Source: JABJOE01 sp964344145
GTDB lineage: Bacteria > Patescibacteriota > Patescibacteriia > UBA9934
Length of the DNA stretch: 37,742 nt
Direction of reading: 5' to 3'
Assembly: GCA_964344145.1 (NCBI GenBank)
Contig: CAYFME010000013.1
Location: 1 to 37,742 of the forward strand
Part shown: piece by piece, positions 25,042-32,514 of the stretch
How the letters are laid out: each line of letters starts with the position of its first letter
Position numbering within the stretch: position 1 is the stretch's first letter
The notes under the pieces: model-generated
What the model saw: only the letters and a program-made list of their open reading frames with translations
Told to the model about the DNA's origin: nothing
Database searches by the model: none
Translations under genes and position numbers: made by a program

Positions 25042-25731
25042 CTATTGTACCACGACGCGCTCCACAGGATCAAAGACCACGTAGCGTTCCACGCGCGTTC
25101 GGCGCGAATAACGCCGCTCTGCCTCAACGGATATCACATTTAGCCCCTCTTGTAAGTCCACATCCACAGAAAAACTGGCATCAGCGTTTACCACCACCGG
25201 CTGATCGTTGACGAACACGCTCGCCTCTCCATCCACAAGTCCCGATACGGTCACAACGGCCTCATGCGTAAGTGATTGATCCTCTGGGGTGAGCAAAATG
25301 ATCTCCGGTGGAGCCAGAACCTCTGAAATTTGATAGCCAAAGTACCCAATAATCGCGATCATCGCACAAGCAATCAAACCAAACTTCACATATCGGTTCC
25401 AGATAGCCAAGCGTGCACCCTTCACCTTCTGCCGCGGCGTTTGCATCGGCCCCACCAAGTCACATCGACCACATTCATCCTCATAGAGCTCAAGCAAGTA
25501 CGTCTCATCCGCTCCAAGCACACGAGCGTAGGCACGAATGAAGTTACGCGCATACATGGGCTCAGGCAGATCTTCGTAATGACCACGCTCAAGGGCCTCC
25601 AAGTACCGGCGTTGAATGTGTGTGTCACGCTCCATCATGTCCAGCGATACTGCTTGACCACGACGAAGCATTCGCAGCTTCTCGGCAAGCGTCTGTGGAC
25701 CTTCGTCGAGTTGTCGTTTTACAAACACCAT
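25042..25731 (-). CDS. RodZ-like HTH membrane protein
   Basis: 229 residues. A Cro-type HTH of the RodZ/HTH_25 kind (about residues 14-75; RRYLEALERGHYEDLPEPMY is the family signature) precedes a single membrane helix (about 112-130, LIACAMIAIIGYFGYQI) and an outer Ig-like beta domain of about 85 residues. RodZ links MreB to the cell wall machinery; no mreB is seen here. Start at ATG 25731 because a TGA-TAAACT extended -10 ends 8 nt upstream; ATG 25749 would overlap that box. Convergent to nothing; lies directly downstream of the GC-rich gene's hairpin. Confidence 0.82.
   Translation of the reverse strand: MVFVKRQLDEGPQTLAEKLRMLRRGQAVSLDMMERDTHIQRRYLEALERGHYEDLPEPMYARNFIRAYARVLGADETYLLELYEDECGRCDLVGPMQTPRQKVKGARLAIWNRYVKFGLIACAMIAIIGYFGYQISEVLAPPEIILLTPEDQSLTHEAVVTVSGLVDGEASVFVNDQPVVVNADASFSVDVDLQEGLNVISVEAERRYSRRTRVERYVVFDPVERVVVQ
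25044..25073 (-). promoter_or_regulatory. Probable recA promoter
   Basis: Minus strand TTGATC (25068-25073), an 18-nt spacer, TACAAT (25044-25049) with TGG extension, overlapping the end of the RodZ-like gene. The leader of 47 nt has AGGAGG near its 5' end, too far from the ATG to act as SD. Confidence 0.55.
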
Positions 25732-25760
25732 CTGCTGGGAGTTTATCATAAAACGAAGAG

Positions 25761-25837
25761 CCGCCCACCGATGTCCCGCCGTCGCTCCTTGCGGAGCTGT
25801 GGCGGGCAAGGAGTCGGGGGCGACTCTCGGTAGGCGG
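25761..25837 (-). terminator. Three-way hairpin 3' tail of gene 26133
   Basis: Minus strand. CCGCCTACCGA pairs with TCGGTGGGCGG (outer helix, 25827-25837 with 25761-25771); inside are GAGTCG/CGACTC (25811-25826) and CCCGCC/GGCGGG (25775-25806) capped by GCTCC-GCAA-GGAGC. CTCTTCGTTTT follows. The GAGTCG arm and TCGGTGGGCGG are shared with the tail at 9754, and CAAGGAGTCG on the plus strand is shared with the element at 5594. Confidence 0.65.
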
Positions 25838-25851
25838 ACGATGGGGGCTGT

Positions 25852-26133
25852 CTACTTGTCGGGCTGGGACTCGGCGTCTGAAGCCGCCTCTTCCGACATC
25901 TTCTTGAGCGACAGCTCCGCGCTGTAGTAGTAGCGGACCGTGATCCAAACATGGCCATCCGGAAGGGCCACCGCATCCTGCTCGATGCAATCACGCCGGA
26001 CGCCCTTGGAAAGCAGCCAGTTGACGTACTCAAGCACACGAGCACGGAAGGCGGCGTAGGGCTCCTTGTGCCCAGGGGCCAGGTCTGTACCGTGAAAGCA
26101 CTCCTCCCGATACCTAGGCAGATCTTCGCTCAT
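25852..26133 (-). CDS. Hypothetical protein, GC-rich cassette 4
   Basis: 93 residues, soluble, acidic C-terminus (SEEAASDAESQPDK). ATG at 26133 follows GGAGG with 5 nt spacing; the longer frame starts with the SD itself. The middle has VALPDGHVWITVRYYYSAELSL, likely a beta sheet, and the front is Tyr/Arg/Glu rich with two Cys (about 12 and 51). No family recognised. Monocistronic with promoter 26169-26197 and the large hairpin tail 25761-25837; codon usage is GC-rich compared with its neighbours ftsK and the RodZ-like gene. Confidence 0.78.
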   Translation of the reverse strand: MSEDLPRYREECFHGTDLAPGHKEPYAAFRARVLEYVNWLLSKGVRRDCIEQDAVALPDGHVWITVRYYYSAELSLKKMSEEAASDAESQPDK

Positions 26134-26168
26134 GTGGACCTCCAAATCTTAGGTGTGCGAAGGGAAAG

Positions 26169-26197
26169 AAGGTATCACAATCGACGCGCATTGTCAA
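26169..26197 (-). promoter_or_regulatory. Sigma70-type promoter of GC-rich gene 26133
   Basis: Minus strand TTGACA (26192-26197), a 17-nt spacer, TACCTT (26169-26174). The -35 begins 3 nt after the T-run of the ftsK terminator. Confidence 0.8.
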
Positions 26198-26200
26198 CCC

Positions 26201-26227
26201 AAAACCCGACCGTGCGATCGGGCTTTT
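26201..26227. terminator. ftsK terminator, bidirectional
   Basis: CCCGA (26205-26209) pairs with TCGGG (26218-26222). TTTT follows on the minus strand and CTTTT on the plus strand. Confidence 0.75.
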
Positions 26228-26228
26228 G

Positions 26229-26268
26229 GATTTCTCGACTCGCCCTAACGGGCTCGCTCGAAATGACA
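26229..26268 (-). repeat. REP-like palindrome (GTCATTTCGAGC type)
   Basis: On the minus strand it reads GTCATTTCGAGC..., has a GCCC-GTTA-GGGC hairpin flanked by CGA/TCG, and ends GAGAAATC. Sequences of this TGTCATTTCGA...GAGAAATC form are common dispersed repeats in many bacterial genomes and are attributed to RAYT transposases. It lies between the ftsK stop and its terminator. Confidence 0.55.
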
Positions 26269-26275
26269 GTTCGCA

Positions 26276-28606
26276 CTATTCATCATCTTCGTCGTACTCC
26301 TCTTCGTCCTCATCATATTCCTCATCGCCCTCTTCGTCATACTCTTCATCTCCTTCCTCATCATACCCTTCCTCTGCATCATGGTCGTCCATTTCCTCAT
26401 CATCTTCATACTCATCTCCCTCCTCGCCTTCATCGTACTCTTCCTCGTCGTACTCCTCGTCCGACTCTGGCACCTCATCCTCCGGCTCGTCATCATCAAG
26501 TGGCCAGCGGTCGACGAGGACATCGCGTGGCTTGGAACCGTTTTGCGGACCAATCACACCCATCTCCTCCATGATATCGACGATGCGCGCAGCACGTGAG
26601 TAGCCGATACGCATGCGGCGCTGCAAGAACGACGTCGACGCCTTACCACTTTCGATGACTGTATTAATAGCATCGTCCAGCAGTGGATCAGAATCCTCAG
26701 AACTAAACGACGTGCCGCCGGTGCGCGTGTCTTCGGTCACCGAATAGTTGTAGTCTGGTACGCCCTGCTCCTTAAGGAACTTGATGACCTTCTCGATCTC
26801 AGCGTCAGACACAAACGCGCCCTGCATGCGCTTTGGCTTTGAGATCTGTGGTGAGGTGAAGAGCATATCACCGCGTCCAAGCAGCTTCTCAGCTCCCGCT
26901 TGATCCAAGATCGTCTTAGAGTCCACTTGCGATGCTACGGCAAAGGCAATACGCGTTGGAACGTTAGCCTTAATCAGACCTGTAATGACGTCCACCGATG
27001 GTCGCTGCGTTGCAAGAACCAGATGAATACCCGAAGCGCGGGCCATCTGTGCAATACGTACAATCACGGCTTCCACGTCGCGCTTGTTCTGACTCATCAA
27101 ATCAGCCAGCTCGTCGATCAAAATGACGACCTTTGGCATGCGTGCCTTACTCTTCTTGTTGTACGCATCAATATCGCGCGCCCCGGCCTTGGCAAGGTGA
27201 TCAAGTCGACGTTCCATCTCGCGCACCGCCCACTTGAGCGCATTGATTGCCTCTTCAACCTTTGTGATCGGTGGAACAAGCAGATGTGGGATGCCAGCAT
27301 ACACGCCAAGCTCCACGCGCTTTGGATCAATCAAAATCAACTTCAAATCATCCGGTCCGTTTTGATACAAGAGCGATATGATGACGTTATTCAAGCACAC
27401 CGACTTACCCGAACCGGTCGCACCCGCAACCAGCATGTGTGGGGCCTTATCAACGTTCACCACATTCACAACACCTGACACATCTTTTCCAAGCGGCGCG
27501 GTCAGCGGCGTCTTTCCACGTTTAAACGGCTTGGACTCAATCATCTCGCGCAGCGATACCTGTCCAACCTTCTGGTTTGGCACCTCAATTCCAACCAAGG
27601 ATTTTCCAGGAATTGGGGCCTCAATACGAATCGGATGTGCAGCAAGGGCCAGGGCAAGATCATCCTGAAGCGCCACGATGCGCGAGAGCTTCACGCCCTC
27701 GGCAGGGGCAAGCGAGTATTGCGTAACCGTAGGGCCGACGCGTACATCGGTCATCTCAACATCAATGCCGAAGTTCTCAAACGTGCGACGAATGATCTCC
27801 TGATTGCGATCAATGTCCCCTGACTTTGCTGTCGAGCTCTTCTCATCGAGCAGATCAACAGGTATTTCCATCTTGCGACGGCGGCGAGAGGTCATCACGG
27901 ACTCTTCGAGTTCCTCAACCGCCTCACGTGCACGCTCATCCGCCTCCTCATCCTCTTCACTGACTTCATCGTCATCAACGGCCTCGTCTCCATCATCAAT
28001 CTCTTCTTCATCCTCGTCCCAATCGTCCTCGTCATCATCGTAGCGATCACGCTTGCGATGCAGCAACGATCCAACTTCGCTCAAATGCTGATGAACGGTC
28101 ACCAGCGAATGGATAGAAATGTTAAAGGCGAGGACAATCGCGGTTGCGAGAGCGGCAAAAGCAATCACAAACGCTCCCCAGAAGCCAAGTGCATTAGCCA
28201 AGGGCTCGGAGACAAGCAGACCAACATAGCCGCCAGCGCGAGCAAGGTCATCCGCGTAGTTCTCCGGATCAACCATCAGCAGGTTCAGGAGTCCGTTGAA
28301 GCTCAAGAAAAACAGCACCATGCCGATATAGTTGAGCGCTCCAAAGCCATGGTCGCCCGAGAATAGTAGTCGCCAACCGATCACAATCAGAATCAAGCCA
28401 AACAACCAACGATCCCAGCCAAAGAGCGCTGCCAGTCCGCCATCAATCGTCTGCCCAACCTCACCGGCGAGATCAAAAAAGGCCAGAAGGAAGATAACCG
28501 CCGCCGCGCAAAGCGCGATCGCAAAGAGACTCTGGCGCACACCCTCGGAGAGTCCTGGGCCCCGTCGGCCAGAGCGTGATGATTTTCGTCGTCGCTTTCG
28601 TGCCAT
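26276..28606 (-). CDS. ftsK: FtsK/SpoIIIE DNA translocase with acidic tail
   Basis: 776 residues. Four or five N-terminal membrane helices (to about residue 180), a very acidic linker (about 190-230), the FtsK motor with Walker A VAGATGSGKSV (about 389) and Walker B VVILIDELADLM, and the gamma winged helix (FLQRRMRIGYSRAARIVDIM). FtsK pumps chromosomes through the closing septum. Unusual: after the gamma domain come about 75 residues made almost only of Asp, Glu, Tyr and Gly with repeats of EEYDEEGD. The ATG is 6 nt after TGA-TAAAAT, so it is probably leaderless. Divergent from sod. Confidence 0.95.
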   Translation of the reverse strand: MARKRRRKSSRSGRRGPGLSEGVRQSLFAIALCAAAVIFLLAFFDLAGEVGQTIDGGLAALFGWDRWLFGLILIVIGWRLLFSGDHGFGALNYIGMVLFFLSFNGLLNLLMVDPENYADDLARAGGYVGLLVSEPLANALGFWGAFVIAFAALATAIVLAFNISIHSLVTVHQHLSEVGSLLHRKRDRYDDDEDDWDEDEEEIDDGDEAVDDDEVSEEDEEADERAREAVEELEESVMTSRRRRKMEIPVDLLDEKSSTAKSGDIDRNQEIIRRTFENFGIDVEMTDVRVGPTVTQYSLAPAEGVKLSRIVALQDDLALALAAHPIRIEAPIPGKSLVGIEVPNQKVGQVSLREMIESKPFKRGKTPLTAPLGKDVSGVVNVVNVDKAPHMLVAGATGSGKSVCLNNVIISLLYQNGPDDLKLILIDPKRVELGVYAGIPHLLVPPITKVEEAINALKWAVREMERRLDHLAKAGARDIDAYNKKSKARMPKVVILIDELADLMSQNKRDVEAVIVRIAQMARASGIHLVLATQRPSVDVITGLIKANVPTRIAFAVASQVDSKTILDQAGAEKLLGRGDMLFTSPQISKPKRMQGAFVSDAEIEKVIKFLKEQGVPDYNYSVTEDTRTGGTSFSSEDSDPLLDDAINTVIESGKASTSFLQRRMRIGYSRAARIVDIMEEMGVIGPQNGSKPRDVLVDRWPLDDDEPEDEVPESDEEYDEEEYDEGEEGDEYEDDEEMDDHDAEEGYDEEGDEEYDEEGDEEYDEDEEEYDEDDE

Positions 28607-28681
28607 GGCCGCATTTTATCACATTCTTTACCTTTTGCAGGCGAACGACTACAGTAAAGGCGTAATCTCTCAGCATTCTTT

Positions 28682-29266
28682 ATGTTTGAACTTCCACAAC
28701 TTCCCTTCTCGCCAGGCGCCCTTGCGCCTTGGACCTCGGAGGAAACATTCTCGTATCACCATGGCAAGCATCACGCTGGCTATGTCAAAAAGCTCAACGC
28801 CGCGCTTGAAGGTCATGATCTGGCTGGCAAATCGCTCGAAGAGGTTATCGCTGGCTCGCGTGGCAATAATGCGAAGATCTTTAACAGCGCCGCGCAACAT
28901 TTCAACCACAGCTTTTTCTGGAATTGCCTCACACCCGAGGCACTCGAGCCATCGCACGAACTCAAGACGCAGATCGATGCGGACTTCGGATCGCTGGATG
29001 CCTTCAAAGAACAGTTCACGACACAGTCAGCAACCCTCTTTGGCTCAGGATGGGCGTGGTTGGTAAAAGGCGCTGACGGCAAACTTTCCATTGGACAGTA
29101 CAAAGACGCTGACACACCAGCTGACTCGGGCGACACACCGCTGCTCACGCTGGACGTATGGGAGCACGCCTACTACATCGATCATCGAAACAACCGCGGC
29201 GGATTCATTGAAGGATTCTGGAATCACGTCAACTGGCAGCACGTGAGTGAACAGTTCAACAAATAA
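28682..29266 (+). CDS. Fe/Mn superoxide dismutase
   Basis: 194 residues, normal length. Metal ligands are visible: His in HHGKHHAGYV (about 27), His in AAQHFNHSFFW (about 75), and Asp and His in LDVWEHAYY (about 156 and 160). The Gln in the AAQ stretch before the second ligand is the Fe-type position, so iron is favoured (family knowledge). It removes superoxide; no export signal, so cytosolic. A likely -35/-10 pair TTTACC-17-TACAGT ends at 28655. The following terminator overlaps the next gene's promoter. Confidence 0.95.
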   Translation: MFELPQLPFSPGALAPWTSEETFSYHHGKHHAGYVKKLNAALEGHDLAGKSLEEVIAGSRGNNAKIFNSAAQHFNHSFFWNCLTPEALEPSHELKTQIDADFGSLDAFKEQFTTQSATLFGSGWAWLVKGADGKLSIGQYKDADTPADSGDTPLLTLDVWEHAYYIDHRNNRGGFIEGFWNHVNWQHVSEQFNK

Positions 29267-29274
29267 AGGAAAAA

Positions 29275-29308
29275 GGCAGGTGATGCATTGACAAAACCTG
29301 CTTTTTTT
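29275..29308 (+). terminator. sod terminator overlapping the next promoter
   Basis: GCAGGT (29276-29281) pairs with ACCTGC (29296-29301), followed by TTTTTTT (29302-29308). The loop and 3' arm contain the -35 TTGACA of the next gene. Confidence 0.8.
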
Positions 29309-29316
29309 GATATCTT
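29288..29316 (+). promoter_or_regulatory. Sigma70-type promoter of GC-rich gene 29369
   Basis: TTGACA (29288-29293), a 17-nt spacer, TATCTT (29311-29316). The spacer contains the terminator stem and T-run. Confidence 0.8.
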
Positions 29317-29368
29317 GCAAAGTCTTTTGACCCCAACGAGACCGGGTAAGTGTCTTACAAGGAGGAAG

Positions 29369-29749
29369 ATGTTCACCCTGCAGATGACCCTGGCCGCGCT
29401 CGAGGCCGCTCTGCCCTACGCCGTCCGCCACCCCTACAACCTCAGCTTCGAGCAGCGCCCGCCCGACGAGCACCACGACAAGGAAGGCTGCACCTACTTC
29501 CGGATGCTCCTGTGGGCCTACCACACAACGCGTCACGTCGGCGTTCAGGTGCTGCTCGAGGTCAACGAGGCTGCCGGGACGATCGAGGTCCTGAGCTACT
29601 GGATCCACCTCCAGGAGAGTGGCGACGAGCGCTGCGTGGAGTGGCTCCACGAAGCGCGCACGATCATGATCCCGATGCTCGACCACAACCTCGGACAGCT
29701 CGCCCGAGGCGAGACCCCGACGTACTGGTCCGGTCCGCCCCAGAGCTGA
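29369..29749 (+). CDS. Hypothetical protein, GC-rich cassette 5
   Basis: 126 residues, soluble, His/Glu-rich, no membrane or signal segment. Start ATG 29369 follows AAGGAGG (29359-29365), with only 3 nt between; ATG 29384 is the fallback. GVQVLLEVNEAAGTIEVLSYW looks like a beta hairpin, followed by a C-terminal helix and a Pro-rich end. No family recognised. Monocistronic, with a promoter in the sod terminator and a large hairpin after the stop. Codons are strongly GC-rich compared with sod and efp on either side. Confidence 0.78.
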   Translation: MFTLQMTLAALEAALPYAVRHPYNLSFEQRPPDEHHDKEGCTYFRMLLWAYHTTRHVGVQVLLEVNEAAGTIEVLSYWIHLQESGDERCVEWLHEARTIMIPMLDHNLGQLARGETPTYWSGPPQS

Positions 29750-29755
29750 TCACTC

Positions 29756-29825
29756 CGTAGCGCGGTGACGAACCGCCTACGACGCAAGCGACCGCCGCCC
29801 AATCTCTCGGGCCGGCGGTCGTCGC
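29756..29825. terminator. Double hairpin after gene 29369
   Basis: CGTAG-GCGGT pairs with ACCGC-CTACG (29756-29781), then GCGACCGCCG with CCC (29788-29800) pairs with GGG and CGGCGGTCGTCGC (to 29825). It also separates the convergent efp end at 29841. Confidence 0.65.
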
Positions 29826-29840
29826 ACGTTCTAGCAAATT

Positions 29841-30407
29841 CTATCGACTCACGCGCTCGGTGTACTCCCCCGTATCTGTATTCACGCGAATGACGTCTCC
29901 ATTTTTGATAAAAATCGGCACGCGCACGACCAATCCATTGTCCATGGTTGCGTCCTTGGTCACGTTTCCTGAAACCGTATCCCCTTTCACTGCCGGCTCC
30001 GTGTTTTCAACTGTGTACTCAACCTTTCCTGGTAGATCTAGCGCAATCGGAGACCCGTCGTGCATCACAACCACAACGTCCAGTCCCTCTTTGAGATACT
30101 TTGCATCGTCACCAACCACATCCGCGCTGATACCGACCTGCTCATAGCTCACACCGTCCATGAACGTGTGTGTCTGACCATCGGAGAAGATGTACTGCAT
30201 GTTCTTGTTCATCACATCCGCAAACTCCAAATTCTCGCTGGACTTAAAATTCTCTTCTTTCACCTTTCCAGAAGAAAGCGACTTCATCTTTGTGCGCACA
30301 AACGAGCTCCCCTTTCCAGGAGACACGCGCTGAAAATCTACCACGACCCACAAGCCGCCGTCGCGCGAGAGAACGGTTCCTTTTCGAATATCATTGGGAG
30401 AAGGCAT
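29841..30407 (-). CDS. efp: Elongation factor P
   Basis: 188 residues, three-domain EF-P. It relieves ribosomes stalled on polyproline. The domain I tip SPGKGSSFVR carries the Lys that EpmA beta-lysylates. Start ATG 30407 lies inside the end of epmA, which stops at 30391 (17-nt overlap, different frame); no SD is visible and coupling is probable. Last gene of the rpsF-ssb-rpsR-epmA-efp run. Confidence 0.96.
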   Translation of the reverse strand: MPSPNDIRKGTVLSRDGGLWVVVDFQRVSPGKGSSFVRTKMKSLSSGKVKEENFKSSENLEFADVMNKNMQYIFSDGQTHTFMDGVSYEQVGISADVVGDDAKYLKEGLDVVVVMHDGSPIALDLPGKVEYTVENTEPAVKGDTVSGNVTKDATMDNGLVVRVPIFIKNGDVIRVNTDTGEYTERVSR

Positions 30408-31230
30408 ACGGAAATAATTGAATATCATTGATGTCGCCCACACCATACTTAAGCATTACTAGCCGGTCAACTCCCATGGCAACGCCTGTGATCGGTCCTT
30501 TAATCTTTGCTAGGACCTTAAGAAGCTCTTCGTCGATGGAAAACGTGGGCCAACCGTTTTGCTCACGCTGCCAACGCTCATACTCAAAGCGTTTGCGCTG
30601 CTCATCGGCGTCCAACAGCTCGCAAAAGCCATTGCAGAGCTCAAGACCATCCGCAAACATCTCAAAGCGCTCGGCTGTTTTGCCATCTTTTGCTAATCGG
30701 GCAAGTGCCGCCTGCTCGGCAGGATACTTGGTGAGAATAAAACGTTCCTGATCAACATGCGGATCACCTTTATCGTCCACGTTCGCCTCGCTGTGTGCGA
30801 TTTGCGGCCACAAATCGTCTGTCGCAAAAACATGATTCACAAGCTCGCGCGCAAATGCCATCCCTTGCTCATAATCAGCCGGACCGTACCACTCAAGCAT
30901 CGTAAACTCGGGTTGATTGTGCGGCTTGAGCGACTCGCCCCCACGAAACACCGGCGTGATCGTATAAATCTTCTCCATGCCAGCGCCCAACAGCTTTTTC
31001 ATGGAAAACTCTGGCGAGGTGATCAGCGCCGCCTCTTGCACACGCTTCTGCGGATCGTAACAATTGAACGACACTTGCATAGGCTCGAGGTTTGGCGAGA
31101 GATCTGGATGACGAACCAACAGTGGCGTTCGCACGTGCGTAAATCCACGCTCAGCAAAAAACACATGTAGCGCATCCTCAACGGTGCGCCACATGGTTAT
31201 TCTTCTTTCAATGTCGTCCTTAGACAGCAT
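30391..31230 (-). CDS. epmA: EF-P--lysine ligase EpmA (GenX/PoxA)
   Basis: 279 residues. A class II lysyl-tRNA synthetase catalytic domain without the N-terminal anticodon-binding part: motif 2 FRGGESLKPHNQPEFTMLEW and motif 3 GVAMGVDRLVML are visible. This is the GenX/PoxA/EpmA form, which joins beta-lysine or lysine to EF-P. Gene order with efp directly after supports this role. Its ATG shares one base with the rpsR stop. EpmB (lysine 2,3-aminomutase) is not in the window, so whether lysine or beta-lysine is attached is open. Confidence 0.93.
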   Translation of the reverse strand: MLSKDDIERRITMWRTVEDALHVFFAERGFTHVRTPLLVRHPDLSPNLEPMQVSFNCYDPQKRVQEAALITSPEFSMKKLLGAGMEKIYTITPVFRGGESLKPHNQPEFTMLEWYGPADYEQGMAFARELVNHVFATDDLWPQIAHSEANVDDKGDPHVDQERFILTKYPAEQAALARLAKDGKTAERFEMFADGLELCNGFCELLDADEQRKRFEYERWQREQNGWPTFSIDEELLKVLAKIKGPITGVAMGVDRLVMLKYGVGDINDIQLFPYAFSQ

Positions 31231-31469
31231 TAGCTTTTGTGAACGAATGGAAGGAGTCCCATCAACCGAGCGCGCTTGATCGCTTGTGCCATCTTACGCT
31301 GCTGCTGAGCGGACAGTCCTGATCGCTTGCGCGACACGATACGTCCAAACGAGGAAACGTAGCGTCGGAGCAAATCGGTGTTCTTGTAGTCGATGATGCG
31401 ATCGTCCTTAATCGTGTAGTAGCCCTTTGGCTTGGCCTGCTGCTGACGCAGGGATGTAATCTTGGCCAT
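31230..31469 (-). CDS. rpsR: Ribosomal protein bS18
   Basis: 79 residues, normal length. IDYKNTDLLRRYVSSFGRIV and the basic C-terminal helix QRKMAQAIKRARLMGLLPF are typical. It pairs with bS6 in the 30S platform. The stop shares a base with the next start. Between ssb and epmA. Confidence 0.97.
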   Translation of the reverse strand: MAKITSLRQQQAKPKGYYTIKDDRIIDYKNTDLLRRYVSSFGRIVSRKRSGLSAQQQRKMAQAIKRARLMGLLPFVHKS

Positions 31470-31472
31470 AGT

Positions 31473-31943
31473 CTAGAATGGGATATCTTCAAGTTTAATC
31501 TCGTCATCAGCGTTGATGACAGGTGGCTCGCTGGCACCAGCTGCTGGTGCGGGAGCTGCCATAGGTGCGGCCGCTGGAGCGCCGAAGGATCCTCCGCCAC
31601 CTTGTGAGCGTCCACCAAGCATTACCATGTTCTCGGTGACGATCTCGGTGCGGTACCGCTTCACGCCGTCCTGCCCCTCCCAGTCGCGCGTCTGCAATCG
31701 TCCTTCGATGTAGACCTTGTTTCCTTTCTTAAGGTACTGGTTGCAGATCTCCGCCAGTCGTCCCCAAGCAACGATGTTGTGGAACTCAGCAGACTCCTGC
31801 TTCTCGCCGGTAGCCTTGTTGGTCCAGCTACGGTTGGTTGCCACGCCAAAGGAACACACAGGCTGACCCGATCCGGTCTGTCGCAACTCAGGATCGCGGG
31901 TCAAGTTTCCAATGACCATGGCTTTGTTAAGTGATGCAGCCAT
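31473..31943 (-). CDS. ssb: Single-stranded DNA-binding protein
   Basis: 156 residues. An OB fold of about 110 residues (NKAMVIGNLTRDPELR, WGRLAEICNQYLKKGNKVYI), a Gly/Ala/Pro-rich linker, and the partner-binding tip EDIPF. Standard place between rpsF and rpsR. Confidence 0.97.
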   Translation of the reverse strand: MAASLNKAMVIGNLTRDPELRQTGSGQPVCSFGVATNRSWTNKATGEKQESAEFHNIVAWGRLAEICNQYLKKGNKVYIEGRLQTRDWEGQDGVKRYRTEIVTENMVMLGGRSQGGGGSFGAPAAAPMAAPAPAAGASEPPVINADDEIKLEDIPF

Positions 31944-31944
31944 A

Positions 31945-32418
31945 TTAAACGCTTAGGTCTTTTTCAAGAATCTCATCGAGCTTCTTGTCGAGCTCTTCGG
32001 TCGACAAACGCTCTGAACTCTCTACCGGCTTTGGCTTGCGAGGCTTGCGAGCAATCGCACGCTTTCCTTCTGCATCAAGCGGCTCCTGGTACGAAGCTGG
32101 CTTGAACTGGTACTTCGCCGATGGAATACCGTCCTCGCGCTTCACCATCAGATGACGAAGCACCTCGTCGGTCAGACGAAGGTCCTTTTCGATCTTCACA
32201 AGCGACTCAACTGGTGCCTCGATGTAGGAGAGCACGTAGGTGCCGTGTCGAACTTTCTTAATTGGGTAGGCGAACTTAATCTTCCCAAGATTCTGGGACT
32301 GCTCGACCTTTGCGCCATGCTTTTCCAGCACACCGGCGACTTGATTGATCACTCCATCGATCTCGCTATCGGAGAACTTCGACGGAATGATGTACATGAG
32401 TTCGTAGATCATAGGCAT
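31945..32418 (-). CDS. rpsF: Ribosomal protein bS6, extended C-terminus
   Basis: 157 residues, about 50 longer than the common bS6. MIYELMYIIPSKFSD and YPIKKVRHGTYVL are family blocks; the C-terminal extension is Lys/Glu-rich. Start at ATG 32418 (an internal ATG at 32412 is possible). Promoter TTGACG-17-TAATCT at 32483-32511 gives a roughly 58-nt leader that folds (see leader entry). Confidence 0.95.
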   Translation of the reverse strand: MPMIYELMYIIPSKFSDSEIDGVINQVAGVLEKHGAKVEQSQNLGKIKFAYPIKKVRHGTYVLSYIEAPVESLVKIEKDLRLTDEVLRHLMVKREDGIPSAKYQFKPASYQEPLDAEGKRAIARKPRKPKPVESSERLSTEELDKKLDEILEKDLSV

Positions 32419-32476
32419 GATGTCCCGCCACGTGGACGGGAGGCCTTTCGGCCGCGGACACATGTTATGAATAAGT
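32419..32476 (-). promoter_or_regulatory. rpsF leader, candidate S6:S18 autoregulatory site
   Basis: On the minus strand TGTCCGC pairs with GCGGGACA, enclosing GGCC-GAAA-GGCC and a CCCGTCCACG strand with a CCG. The pairing includes the weak SD (GGGA) just before the ATG. S6:S18-binding leaders with a CCG bulge are known upstream of rpsF in many bacteria; this match is by position and shape only. Confidence 0.5.
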
Positions 32477-32482
32477 GCGGGA

Positions 32483-32511
32483 AGATTAGCGTAAAAGCCT
32501 TTTTCCGTCAA
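32483..32511 (-). promoter_or_regulatory. rpsF operon promoter
   Basis: Minus strand TTGACG (32506-32511), a 17-nt spacer, TAATCT (32483-32488). It lies 4 nt from the end of the transposase element at 32515. Confidence 0.75.
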
Positions 32512-32514
32512 GAT

